Positions 35,801 through 42,951 of a stretch of DNA of 64,000 nucleotides are shown here, piece after piece; position 1 is the stretch's first letter, and each line of letters opens with the position of its first letter. Made by a program: the position numbers and the translations under genes. The notes under the pieces were generated by a model that did no database searches, was not told the DNA's origin, and worked only from the letters and a program-made list of their open reading frames with translations. The DNA is taken from NCBI GenBank assembly GCA_964582545.1, contig CAZOSB010000007.1:1-64000 (forward strand), written 5' to 3'. The stretch comes from JAVVUJ01 sp964582545. Its GTDB lineage: Bacteria > Bacillota > Clostridia > Peptostreptococcales > Anaerovoracaceae.

Positions 35801-36413
35801 AGGCCTTGATACTACTGCTTATATACAAATCAAAGGTAACGATGATACCCCTAAGGCCATTTCAGAAGATTCTTCTTTCGAAATTGTCCATGGTAATGTA
35901 CTTAAAGTAGAGTTAGCCAATGATAGCTTTGAACGAGGTGATACCATCCAAATTATGGACACTGTAAAAGATATTTATGGAGAGTCGGTCAATGAAGACA
36001 TCATATTCTGGTACAGTGGAACGAAATGGTTATCACCCCTTAAAGTGACAGATGTATATAAATCAGGTAGCAAAGCATACAGAGTATTCTTGGAGTTTAG
36101 CAATGAAATTGCCATCGGATATACGGACGCGGCAGACGATAATTATTTCATCGACCCGAAATCATCCGCAACAGAAAAGGCGAAATATATTGTTGTAAAG
36201 GATAGCCTGGGCAATGTAAAAGCGCTGGATAATAGCAACTCCTTTTGGCTTGATCCAGAATACCCCAAAGAGATTATGATTGATTTGGATACGGAAGTTT
36301 TTGTAAGTGGTGATACCATCACCATTAAAACAACCATCGTAGATATCTTTGGAGAAGGTATTGTAGAAGATCTCACTTATAGCTTTAACGGAAGTAAATG
36401 GACATTGAACTAA
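32820..36413 (+). CDS. SLH-anchored extracellular cyanophycinase (peptidase S51)
   Basis: Predicted surface enzyme that hydrolyses cyanophycin to beta-Asp-Arg dipeptides. Numbering is from the ATG at 32820; AAAGGATG precedes it, and an in-frame ATG at 32811 overlaps that site. Order: signal peptide (1-28); three SLH repeats (~32-205) for cell-wall binding; beta-helix-like repeats (~215-365); Gly-rich linker (~375-400); a beta domain; S51 core (~530-845); two C-terminal repeat modules ending YSGTKW and NGSKW. The core has FFFGGAQLRH, nucleophile Ser686 in AGSSAGSAVMS, His759 followed by the RxRxxR set in HFDMRGRLGR, and Glu787. These separate cyanophycinases from aspartyl dipeptidase PepE. The residue before His759 is Ser; it is Gln in the cyanobacterial enzyme as I recall it. 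1198 aa is about four times cytoplasmic CphB. Transcribed from a sigma-54 promoter. Confidence 0.88.
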   Translation: MKRTTRKIMALMLMVTMVFGSFGFAFAEEGGAVTNGAKFVDMPQDWSTAALNHAVANGLISGSDSASGKVIRPNANLTRGEMATIVNRAFGATEQGSLASFSDVPANAWYAPEMAKALVMGTFAGSDGKMRPTDAITRQEAFVVLARAFQAEGTGSGLSKFSDASSIASWAKGAIGGLVEKGSVAGSNGKLNPTTNITRAEFAQVMDNMVQQYFTVAGKYTSVSTGTILINTPGVTLSNVTVTGDLIIGDGVGEGDVTLDNVLVKGTTVIRGGGANSIYITGSTNLGKVIVCKTASGKISIKVSGNATVNITGKVDTILVAGNAKVYLLTGSSVSNVENNGTNPITLDPGVKTPLITGSNTTVVILKESTPPATSGSGVTGGGGGGGNGGNGGGETPAVKEDTNPLKVTRTGYELQDYTITFKSANTSNIKNNVLFYSTVGAVDIDSEYNTLDDQEVATLVEQGKALSLGTGATITAKLPATLKAINGHRFDQSEKYNIYYIFVASISNSGDIDITKADLMIHPERGPEVLTSIGAGPGKGAVVPAGGSTSMSKTSGTFVQAYIDNMKKNTSNVSLETPRIAVFSASWQETEDLQYDDFYNEGDKENFESHGMEPVYIPLALDNYKSITNEQYFADLVESCHIAFFFGGAQLRHTRTLLNDDGTLSKVGDAIQNVLAKGGTVAGSSAGSAVMSGFSYTDGANYSYQPMYWNDTQLVDFAKYDGETDKEPVAVKKGNSLYYKSIDVIEPAAGKDALMDSHFDMRGRLGRLLIAMRDTDPTGLAIGPDEGTGIRITEGVGTVFGLGGVYIVDAANASWSSGKGTSNPFSVTGIKLHYLTEGDTYDFGTGVVTPKSGKTEIIESATTPYKTNDAFGAYETSKTILSLANSTASSVTVKAKKAPDITFVEGPTFDITYTKGNGTAAYVDSSSTYNKGAIKDYLTSYQKTTITNLVMDVELGRHLPLVTHISNTVTSASIEFNNPLMINGVTDGSIYTVGLDTTAYIQIKGNDDTPKAISEDSSFEIVHGNVLKVELANDSFERGDTIQIMDTVKDIYGESVNEDIIFWYSGTKWLSPLKVTDVYKSGSKAYRVFLEFSNEIAIGYTDAADDNYFIDPKSSATEKAKYIVVKDSLGNVKALDNSNSFWLDPEYPKEIMIDLDTEVFVSGDTITIKTTIVDIFGEGIVEDLTYSFNGSKWTLN

Positions 36414-36468
36414 TCAAAAATAAAAGGTGAGGGGGACTATGGTTTTGAAGTGGTTCCTAGCATAAATT

Positions 36469-36508
36469 ACGAGCGATTGAGAGGGTGAACATCTCGGTCG
36501 CTCGTTTT
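36469..36508 (+). terminator. Terminator after cyanophycinase gene
   Basis: ACGAGCGA (36469-36476) pairs with TCGCTCGT (36498-36505), with further GAGA/TCTC pairing inside, then TTTT. The 36414-36758 gap holds this terminator, a small CTCTATT/AATAGAG hairpin near 36510-36525, and the next promoter. Confidence 0.7.
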
Positions 36509-36693
36509 CTCTATTTCAATAGAGAGCTGAACAACTAAACCAGGTCTGAACCATGCAAATTTCTAATATAGATAATGTTTACTTTTGTAGAATTTCCGCG
36601 AACACCAATTATCACCATTATGAACCAGAAAAAAATAAATGAGTAAAAATAAGATATAAGAAACCAAGCGGTATTGGAAAATATGGGTTTATG

Positions 36694-36712
36694 ACTTGGC
36701 ATAAGAATTGCT
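36694..36712 (+). promoter_or_regulatory. Sigma-54 (-24/-12) promoter of the transporter-dipeptidase unit
   Basis: Same 19 bases as 32745-32763; GG at 36698-36699 and GC at 36710-36711, 10 bases apart. Expected start near 36723, ~36 bases before the ATG at 36759. An AACCAT match at 36549-36554 and GAAGTGGTT at 36446-36454 resemble halves of the 30723-30752 inverted repeat; weak evidence for activator sites. Confidence 0.88.
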
Positions 36713-36758
36713 ATAACATATCCATGTAATAATTATTTTTATGAATGGAGGAAAAAAG

Positions 36759-38270
36759 ATGTCAGACAAGAAAAATAAAATCGAAAGCCTGAATAAAGGC
36801 TTTAAAGTTCCTGATTCTTACGTTATTATCTTCTTTGTTGTTGCACTGGCCGCGTTGCTTACCTATATAGTGCCGCAGGGTTACTTTAGCACCATAGAAG
36901 ATGCAAACACAGGGAAAACGGTTATTGAGCAAGGAAGCTTCCAATATGTTACCGATGAGAGCGGTGCGCCTCTGAAAGAAGGAATTCCACTCTTTAAACC
37001 TTTTGGTGAAGTTGGATTTTTTAACTATGCCTTTGAGGGAATGGTTAAAGGAAGCAAGTGGGGCACTGCGGTAGGTATCATTGCATTTATTCTGGTAATC
37101 GGTGGTGCGTTCGGAATTATTCTAAAAACCGGTGCTGTAGAAGCCGGTATCTTAAAGATGATTAAGACTACAAAGGGAAAAGAGGTAGCCATTATACCGA
37201 TTATCTTTATTTTATTTTCACTGGGAGGCGCAGTCTTTGGAATGGGAGAAGAAGCTATTCCATTTGCGATGATCTTAGTACCTCTGGTCATCGCCATGGG
37301 TTATGATGCCGTTGTGGGTATTTTGATGACCTATGTGGCGACTCAGATTGGATTTGCCGCATCCTGGATGAATCCGTTCTCAGTAGCCATAGCACAGGGG
37401 ATTGCGGATGTTCCGGTATTGTCCGGGGCAGGATTCAGGGTTGCATTGTGGGTGTTCTTTACAGCATTTGGTGTAGTGTTTACAATGCTATATGCACTTA
37501 AGATCAAGAAGAATCCAATGGCTTCCGTATCTTATGAATCAGATGCATACTATAGGAATGATATGTCAGCAAAGAAGGATATCGATGTGCAATTTGGAAT
37601 TGGACATATATTAGTTCTATTGACAATTGTTGCTGGAATGGTCTGGGTAATCTGGGGTGTTGTTACATATGAATATTATATTCCCGAAATTGCTACACAA
37701 TTTTTCATCATGGGACTTGTATCAGGTGTGATCGGTGTAGTATTTAAGCTTAATGATATGAATGTAAATGATATTGCATCCTCCTTTAGGCAGGGAGCAT
37801 CGGATCTAGTAGGAGCTGCAATGATCGTAGGTATGGCACAAGGTATCATATTGGTGCTGGGTGGAACAGAAGCTACAGACGGCAGTGTATTAAATACAAT
37901 CCTAAACAGTGCAAGTTCATTGTTCGTAGGTGTTCCGGCCGCTTTGGCAGGTGTCATCATGTATCTGTTCCAAGCAATATTTAACTTCTTTGTAGTATCC
38001 GGTTCAGGTCAAGCAGCGCTCACAATGCCTTTGATGGCGCCACTTGCAGACTTAGTCGGTGTATCAAGACAGACAGCGGTTCTTGCTTTCCAGCTTGGAG
38101 ATGGATTCACAAATATTCTTGTACCGACCTCCGGTTGTCTGATGGGAATTCTTGCCGTGGCAAAACTGGATTGGTCAAACTGGATTAAATTTGCTTGGAA
38201 ACTGGGTGCTCTTTTAATTGTTTTTAGTATGATTACAATGTTGATTGCCAGTGCGATAGGATTTAACTAG
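36759..38270 (+). CDS. YfcC-family transporter, probable beta-Asp-Arg dipeptide importer
   Basis: Integral membrane protein of 503 aa with about 12 hydrophobic segments, of the YfcC/ArcD-like (C4-dicarboxylate and basic amino acid) superfamily. Recognisable segments: FVVALAALLTYIVPQGYF at the first helix, FGMGEEAIPFAMILVPL and the C-terminal DGFTNILVPTSGCLMGILA. GGAGG lies 7 bases before the ATG at 36759; an upstream ATG at 36741 has none. Characterised relatives move arginine, ornithine or C4 acids. Placement between a secreted cyanophycinase and an isoaspartyl dipeptidase, with a matching sigma-54 promoter, suggests uptake of the dipeptide or arginine. The family and membrane topology are clear; the substrate is inference. 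Confidence 0.85.
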   Translation: MSDKKNKIESLNKGFKVPDSYVIIFFVVALAALLTYIVPQGYFSTIEDANTGKTVIEQGSFQYVTDESGAPLKEGIPLFKPFGEVGFFNYAFEGMVKGSKWGTAVGIIAFILVIGGAFGIILKTGAVEAGILKMIKTTKGKEVAIIPIIFILFSLGGAVFGMGEEAIPFAMILVPLVIAMGYDAVVGILMTYVATQIGFAASWMNPFSVAIAQGIADVPVLSGAGFRVALWVFFTAFGVVFTMLYALKIKKNPMASVSYESDAYYRNDMSAKKDIDVQFGIGHILVLLTIVAGMVWVIWGVVTYEYYIPEIATQFFIMGLVSGVIGVVFKLNDMNVNDIASSFRQGASDLVGAAMIVGMAQGIILVLGGTEATDGSVLNTILNSASSLFVGVPAALAGVIMYLFQAIFNFFVVSGSGQAALTMPLMAPLADLVGVSRQTAVLAFQLGDGFTNILVPTSGCLMGILAVAKLDWSNWIKFAWKLGALLIVFSMITMLIASAIGFN

Positions 38271-38277
38271 AGCCTGC

Positions 38278-38322
38278 AGAAGAAGAAAGGCAGATGTTCA
38301 TCGCATTTGCCTTTCTTCTTCT
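38278..38322 (+). promoter_or_regulatory. 19-bp hairpin between transporter and isoaspartyl dipeptidase genes
   Basis: 38278-38296 pairs with 38304-38322 over 19 bp with one G-U pair and a 7-base loop. It begins 8 bases after the transporter stop. No T tract follows, so it is likelier to be an mRNA processing or stability element or partial attenuator than a full terminator. No separate promoter for the next gene is evident. Confidence 0.6.
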
Positions 38323-38351
38323 AGAAGATATACATATTACAAGGAGGGATC

Positions 38352-39524
38352 ATGCTAAAATTAATCCAGAACGCTCATGTATTTGCACCGGAGAACCTTG
38401 GAAAAAAGGATCTTTTGATTGAGGGTGAGCAGATCTGTCATGTGGCAGATAAAATTGAAATTCAAGGTAATATTCCCATAGAAAAGATTGATGGAGAGGG
38501 AAAGTATCTATTCCCGGGATTCATTGACAACCACGTCCATATCACCGGAGGTGGTGGAGAAGGAGGCTTTCGTACTCGTACGCCGGAGATTCTACTAAGC
38601 GATATCATTAAAGGCGGAATTACCACCATCATCGGGGTTTTGGGTACGGATGGATGCGGAAGAAGTATGCAAAACTTAATGGCCAAAGCCAAGGCCCTTG
38701 AGGAAGAAGGCGTTTCTACATTTGTTTTGACCGGATCTTATCAAATACCCGTAAAAACCTTATCGGAATCCATCTCTTCCGATATCCTGTTTCATGATCG
38801 AATCATAGGAGTTGGAGAATTGGCCATCTCCGATCACAGGTCCTCTTGCCCAACCTTTGAAGAACTTTCAAAGATTGCAGCGGAGACAAGAGTGGCGGGA
38901 ATGCTTGCCGGCAAGATAGGGGTTGTGAATATCCATATGGGGGATGGGAAGGATGCTTTAGATTTGGTGGAAGAAATTATTGATAACACTGAAATTCCGA
39001 TCAAGCACTTTGTACCCACTCACATCAATCGCAGTGAATACGTATTTGAAAGAGGTCTACAGTATCTTAAAAGGGGTGGAAATATAGATTTTACAACCAG
39101 CACAGTGCCCATATTTATAGAAGAGGGCGAAGTGCTGACTTCCAAAGGCATTAAAAGAATCCTAGAGGAAAATCTGGATTTGTCCAAGGTAACCTTATCT
39201 TCAGACGGACAAGGATCTCTCCCCACTTTTGATGAAACGGGTAAGCTTGTAGGGATTGAGGTGGGGCGTGTTACCTCCCTATATCAAGCGGTGATAGAGT
39301 GTATCAAAGAGGAAAAAATTCCTATTGAAAGTGCCATATGCCTGATTACTTCCAATCCTGCTCAAATATATGGATTGACGAAAAAAGGATGTCTGAAAGA
39401 AGGTTACGATGCGGACATGGTGCTGGTAGATCAAAATTCTTTAGAGATTCAGACTGTAATTGCAAAGGGTCAGATTTTGATGCAGGATACCGCTTTACTC
39501 GTAAAAGGAACCTTTGAGAAGTGA
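38352..39524 (+). CDS. iadA: Isoaspartyl (beta-aspartyl) dipeptidase
   Basis: Cytoplasmic amidohydrolase of 390 aa that cleaves beta-Asp-X dipeptides; with beta-Asp-Arg it would yield Asp and Arg. Visible: metal pair His61/His63 in HVHITGGGGE, Tyr130 in TGSY, SDHRSS, NIHMGDG, PTHINR and catalytic Asp in LSSDGQGS, all as in the E. coli enzyme. At the position of the carboxylated bridging lysine in E. coli (as I recall, GVKCAISDH) this protein has Glu156 (GVGELAISDH). AAGGAGG precedes the ATG. It is the last gene of the transporter unit and completes the cyanophycin pathway. Confidence 0.92.
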   Translation: MLKLIQNAHVFAPENLGKKDLLIEGEQICHVADKIEIQGNIPIEKIDGEGKYLFPGFIDNHVHITGGGGEGGFRTRTPEILLSDIIKGGITTIIGVLGTDGCGRSMQNLMAKAKALEEEGVSTFVLTGSYQIPVKTLSESISSDILFHDRIIGVGELAISDHRSSCPTFEELSKIAAETRVAGMLAGKIGVVNIHMGDGKDALDLVEEIIDNTEIPIKHFVPTHINRSEYVFERGLQYLKRGGNIDFTTSTVPIFIEEGEVLTSKGIKRILEENLDLSKVTLSSDGQGSLPTFDETGKLVGIEVGRVTSLYQAVIECIKEEKIPIESAICLITSNPAQIYGLTKKGCLKEGYDADMVLVDQNSLEIQTVIAKGQILMQDTALLVKGTFEK

Positions 39525-39567
39525 TGATTGAATCCAAGTAATCTAAGAATAACGTAAAAAGTAATAT

Positions 39568-39599
39568 AAAAGGGGGTCTAAGATTTAAGACTCCCTTTT
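39568..39599. terminator. Bidirectional terminator between iadA and rubrerythrin genes
   Basis: AAAAGGGGGTCT (39568-39579) pairs with AGACTCCCTTTT (39588-39599), one G-T pair. A and T runs on both sides serve both converging genes. Confidence 0.8.
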
Positions 39600-39609
39600 G
39601 ATATTAAAT

Positions 39610-40149
39610 TTAATAGTTTTCAGGATAAATTTGAAAAAATCCCTGAGGATATTTACATACAGGGCACACCTCCGGCGCTTCGGTACCAATATGTATATGA
39701 CCGCAATTTAAGCATTGCCACATAACGTTTTCCGGCTTTTTAAAGACCGTATCTGTTTGTAAGTTATTTAACAATTTTAAGTATCTTTCGTCGTGAGTTT
39801 CTTCAATGGCAGCCACTGCATTAAACAGGTAAGCGATCTTATTAAAACCTTCTTCTATGGCCTCTTTAGCCATTTGGGGATACATTTCGGTCCACTCGTA
39901 ATGCTCTCCCATAGCCGCATCCTTTAGATTTTCCTCTGTGCTGTGAATTCCATCGTGGAGTTGTTTAAACCATATCTCTGCATGTTCCTTTTCATTGTTT
40001 GCGGTTTCGTCAAAGATATTGCCTATCTGCTCATAACCCTCCTCTCTGGCTTTATTTGCATAAAAAGTATACTTGTTGCGGGCTTCGCTTTCACCGGCAA
40101 AGGCCTTCATTAGATTTTGTTCTGTTTTCGTCCCTTTTAAATTTGGCAT
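39610..40149 (-). CDS. Rubrerythrin
   Basis: Non-haem di-iron peroxidase of 179 aa that protects anaerobes from hydrogen peroxide. The four-helix domain has the iron ligand Glu residues (FAGESEARNKYTFYA, NNEKEHAEIW, AIEETHDERY). The C-terminal rubredoxin-like domain binds one iron through CLNCG and CPVCKYP. GGAGG lies before the ATG. It is transcribed alone, opposite to iadA. Confidence 0.95.
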   Translation of the reverse strand: MPNLKGTKTEQNLMKAFAGESEARNKYTFYANKAREEGYEQIGNIFDETANNEKEHAEIWFKQLHDGIHSTEENLKDAAMGEHYEWTEMYPQMAKEAIEEGFNKIAYLFNAVAAIEETHDERYLKLLNNLQTDTVFKKPENVMWQCLNCGHIHIGTEAPEVCPVCKYPQGFFQIYPENY

Positions 40150-40527
40150 TCAATCAACCTCCATCATTCTGAATGAAATCAACGTTTTGCAAAACAAATT
40201 TATGCAATTACATCTTGCTTTTACAGGCATTTGTGATATAATAAAAAAACAAAATATATTTTATTAAATTCATAAAAAAACAGATTTTTTTATTATAAAA
40301 TTGAAATGCCGTGCGAGAATTTCGATTACATCGAAAACGCACATAGCGAATTATAACATTAAAGCTTTGCATTTATGTTATAATGTCTTTACTTATTTAT
40401 ATATAAAATTCGGCTAGATTATGTTAAATTGTAAAGAATTTTTACAATTTAAATCGCATAAAAAAAGTAGTTACAGGTGGTGTTACATCTGTATATTTTA
40501 AGTGGTATAGTTTAATAGGAGGAACAA
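40150..40527. promoter_or_regulatory. Intergenic region with two inverted repeats between rubrerythrin and V4R genes
   Basis: TTATAACAT (40351-40359) and ATGTTATAA (40375-40383) form a 9-bp inverted repeat. Its right arm contains a TATAAT (40379-40384), so it may be an operator at a promoter. A second perfect 10-bp inverted repeat, AAATTGTAAA/TTTACAATTT, spans 40426-40450. Both precede the V4R gene. The rest is AT-rich without genes. Confidence 0.45.
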
Positions 40528-41055
40528 ATGATGAACGAACATAGCGCTTATGGAGTATTTAGTTTTGATGACTTAGGGGATATTACCAAAGGAAGGGAAC
40601 GTCTGGGAGAAGAAATGCCTGTTTCGGTATATAGGCTTTTTCAGTTCACCATGAGAGATGTAATGGTTGAAAAATATGGAGAAGAAACCATGATAGAAGT
40701 TTTTAGAGAAAGTGGAGTGAAAGCAGGGAAAATATTTGCTAAGCAGCTGCTAAATTTAGAAAACCCATTTAATAAGTTCGTCGCTGAATTAGCCGAATTG
40801 TTAAAAATAATGAAAATTGGAATTTTAAGGGTTGAAAAATTTGATGAAGAAACTGGAAATGCCGTGCTAACGGTGGGTGATGACTTGGATTGCTCGGGGC
40901 TCTCTCTTTCTGGTAAGACGGTATGCAACTACGACGAAGGCTTTATCGCCGGAATCTTAAATGAATATACAAAAAAGAATTATTCTGTTATTGAAGTGGA
41001 TTGTTGGGGTACGGGTTCAAGAGTATGTCGTTTTGATGCAAAACCGATTGAATAA
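40528..41055 (+). CDS. V4R-domain protein
   Basis: A 175-residue protein whose C-terminal half (about 80-170) is a V4R (4-vinyl reductase) domain, a small-molecule-binding fold. It ends in the typical Cys-containing stretch VDCWGTGSRVCRFD. The N-terminal half is helical. AGGAGG is 5 bases before the first ATG. It lies 30 bases upstream of a diguanylate cyclase gene, so it probably serves as a sensory partner for c-di-GMP signalling rather than as an enzyme. V4R domains are known to bind hydrophobic ligands or metals through conserved cysteines. Confidence 0.82.
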   Translation: MMNEHSAYGVFSFDDLGDITKGRERLGEEMPVSVYRLFQFTMRDVMVEKYGEETMIEVFRESGVKAGKIFAKQLLNLENPFNKFVAELAELLKIMKIGILRVEKFDEETGNAVLTVGDDLDCSGLSLSGKTVCNYDEGFIAGILNEYTKKNYSVIEVDCWGTGSRVCRFDAKPIE

Positions 41056-41085
41056 TCATATATATTTCTATAAAAGGAGTTTTCA

Positions 41086-42912
41086 ATGAATCGCAGCACG
41101 GAGATTTTAACATCTCAGGTAATGGATATTCTTAACAATACATCGAAAGATACATACGAACCTGTTTCGCAAGAATTTCTAAGTGTTCAGGAGCTTCTTT
41201 TAACTTTAGCTCAAAATATGAAAGAATTTAATAGTTTTCTTCAAAATATCTCAGTGGGGAACTTGGATGTAGAAACCCCCAAGAGAGGCAATGTTATTGC
41301 TGACAAACTAAAGGAGCTACACGCAAATCTCATGTACCTCACCTGGCAGACTCAGCAGATTGCAGCGGGGGATTATGACCAACAGGTAGATTTTTTAGGA
41401 GATTTTTCAGAGTCTTTCAACCTTATGGCAAAAAAATTAAAGGATCGGGAAGCAGAGTTGTTAAAAGAGCAGCAATTTAATGAAATTGTAATGGGTCTTT
41501 CCAACGATGCTTTCTTTGATTATGACATATTGGTCAATCAAATCAGATTGTCTGAAGACTTTGCCAATCAATTTGGTCTACCAACAATATTGGATAATTT
41601 CCCACAATCATTGTTGGATGCAGATGTTCTTGTGGGGGAGTCCAAGGATAAGATGGTCAATTTTAGCGTGGATCGCTTAGTTTCAACCTCTAAATCAGAG
41701 CTGTGCTTTCAATCTAAGGATGGTAAAGCGGTCTGGTATTCTGTCCATTGTGATGCCACCACGGACAGCTTGGGGATTCCAATTAGGCTTATCGGCAAGA
41801 TGACCGATATTACGGAGCAAAAGGAGCAGATTAAAAAACTGACTCAAAAAGCAGAACGGGATCCGTTGACAAAGCTGTTTAATAAGGAAGAATCCAGAAC
41901 GCGCATCGAAAGGTATTTGGAGAAAAGCCATGAATTCGAAGATTCTGCCGTTATGCTTATCGATATCGACAATTTCAAGGGAGTCAATGATACCTTAGGT
42001 CATCAGTTTGGCGACAGCGTATTGGTGGATGTATCCATGAAGCTAAAGGGGATTTTTCGAGATAGCGATATCGTAGGCAGATTGGGCGGAGATGAGTTTG
42101 TGGTTCTAATGAAAAATATTAAATCTGATAACATTGTCGCAGAAAAGGCAAATGCCATCACCAATGCTTTTCGTCATACTTTTTCGGGGGTACAGAATGA
42201 TTATAAAATTTCCGGCAGTGTAGGTATCGCTTTGTGCCCTACAAATGCAACCACCTTTGAAGAGCTTTATAATATGGCAGATAGTGCCCTATATGGCTCC
42301 AAGAAGAAGGGAAAGGATTGTTACACATTTTATCACGAGGAACTGATGGGCCAAGTAAACCACGGGGATAATCCCATGGATGCTGTAGAACGTTTTGTTG
42401 CAAGTTATTTTGCCAATGATTCTATTTATAATATTTTTGAAATGCTTTATGAGACAAACGATTTATATACCACGGTAAACAGAGTGCTCAGTGTAATCGG
42501 AAATAAATACGAAGTGGATCGCTGCTATATCTTTGAATACTCCAGCGATAATAATTTTATCAATAATACCTACGAATGGTGTGCCAACAATATTTCTTCA
42601 GAAAAAGATTTGTTGCAAAACATTCCGATTTCAAATTTAGATAATATGTTTAAGCTATATAACGAAGACGGAATTTTCTTTTGCAATGATATGTCTTCCT
42701 TGGATTCCTACACTTCAGATTTATTACGTCAACAGGGGATTCAATCCTTGATTCACTGTGCATTGTACGATCAAGGTGAGATTCGAGGGTTTATAGGATT
42801 TGACGCATGTAATAAGCCCCGCATATGGACTGGGGAGGAAATTGCCATGCTAAGTTATGTATCGAAAATTCTCTCGGTATTTCTTGGCAGTAAACGGATA
42901 AAATACAGATAG
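41086..42912 (+). CDS. Diguanylate cyclase with PAS-like and GAF-like domains
   Basis: Cytoplasmic protein of 608 aa that should make c-di-GMP. An N-terminal helical/HAMP-like part (1-~125), a PAS-like domain (~130-245), a GGDEF domain (~255-415) with an intact GGDEF at 334-338, and a C-terminal GAF-like domain (~430-605). The product-inhibition site RxxD is present (Arg325-Asp328), exactly five residues before GGDEF. There are no TM helices, so signals are sensed inside the cell or through the V4R partner encoded upstream. It opposes the HD-GYP phosphodiesterase at 11140. Confidence 0.92.
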   Translation: MNRSTEILTSQVMDILNNTSKDTYEPVSQEFLSVQELLLTLAQNMKEFNSFLQNISVGNLDVETPKRGNVIADKLKELHANLMYLTWQTQQIAAGDYDQQVDFLGDFSESFNLMAKKLKDREAELLKEQQFNEIVMGLSNDAFFDYDILVNQIRLSEDFANQFGLPTILDNFPQSLLDADVLVGESKDKMVNFSVDRLVSTSKSELCFQSKDGKAVWYSVHCDATTDSLGIPIRLIGKMTDITEQKEQIKKLTQKAERDPLTKLFNKEESRTRIERYLEKSHEFEDSAVMLIDIDNFKGVNDTLGHQFGDSVLVDVSMKLKGIFRDSDIVGRLGGDEFVVLMKNIKSDNIVAEKANAITNAFRHTFSGVQNDYKISGSVGIALCPTNATTFEELYNMADSALYGSKKKGKDCYTFYHEELMGQVNHGDNPMDAVERFVASYFANDSIYNIFEMLYETNDLYTTVNRVLSVIGNKYEVDRCYIFEYSSDNNFINNTYEWCANNISSEKDLLQNIPISNLDNMFKLYNEDGIFFCNDMSSLDSYTSDLLRQQGIQSLIHCALYDQGEIRGFIGFDACNKPRIWTGEEIAMLSYVSKILSVFLGSKRIKYR

Positions 42913-42951
42913 TAGCAAAAAGCAGAAGCATAGGAATAAAAGGAGGCACAC

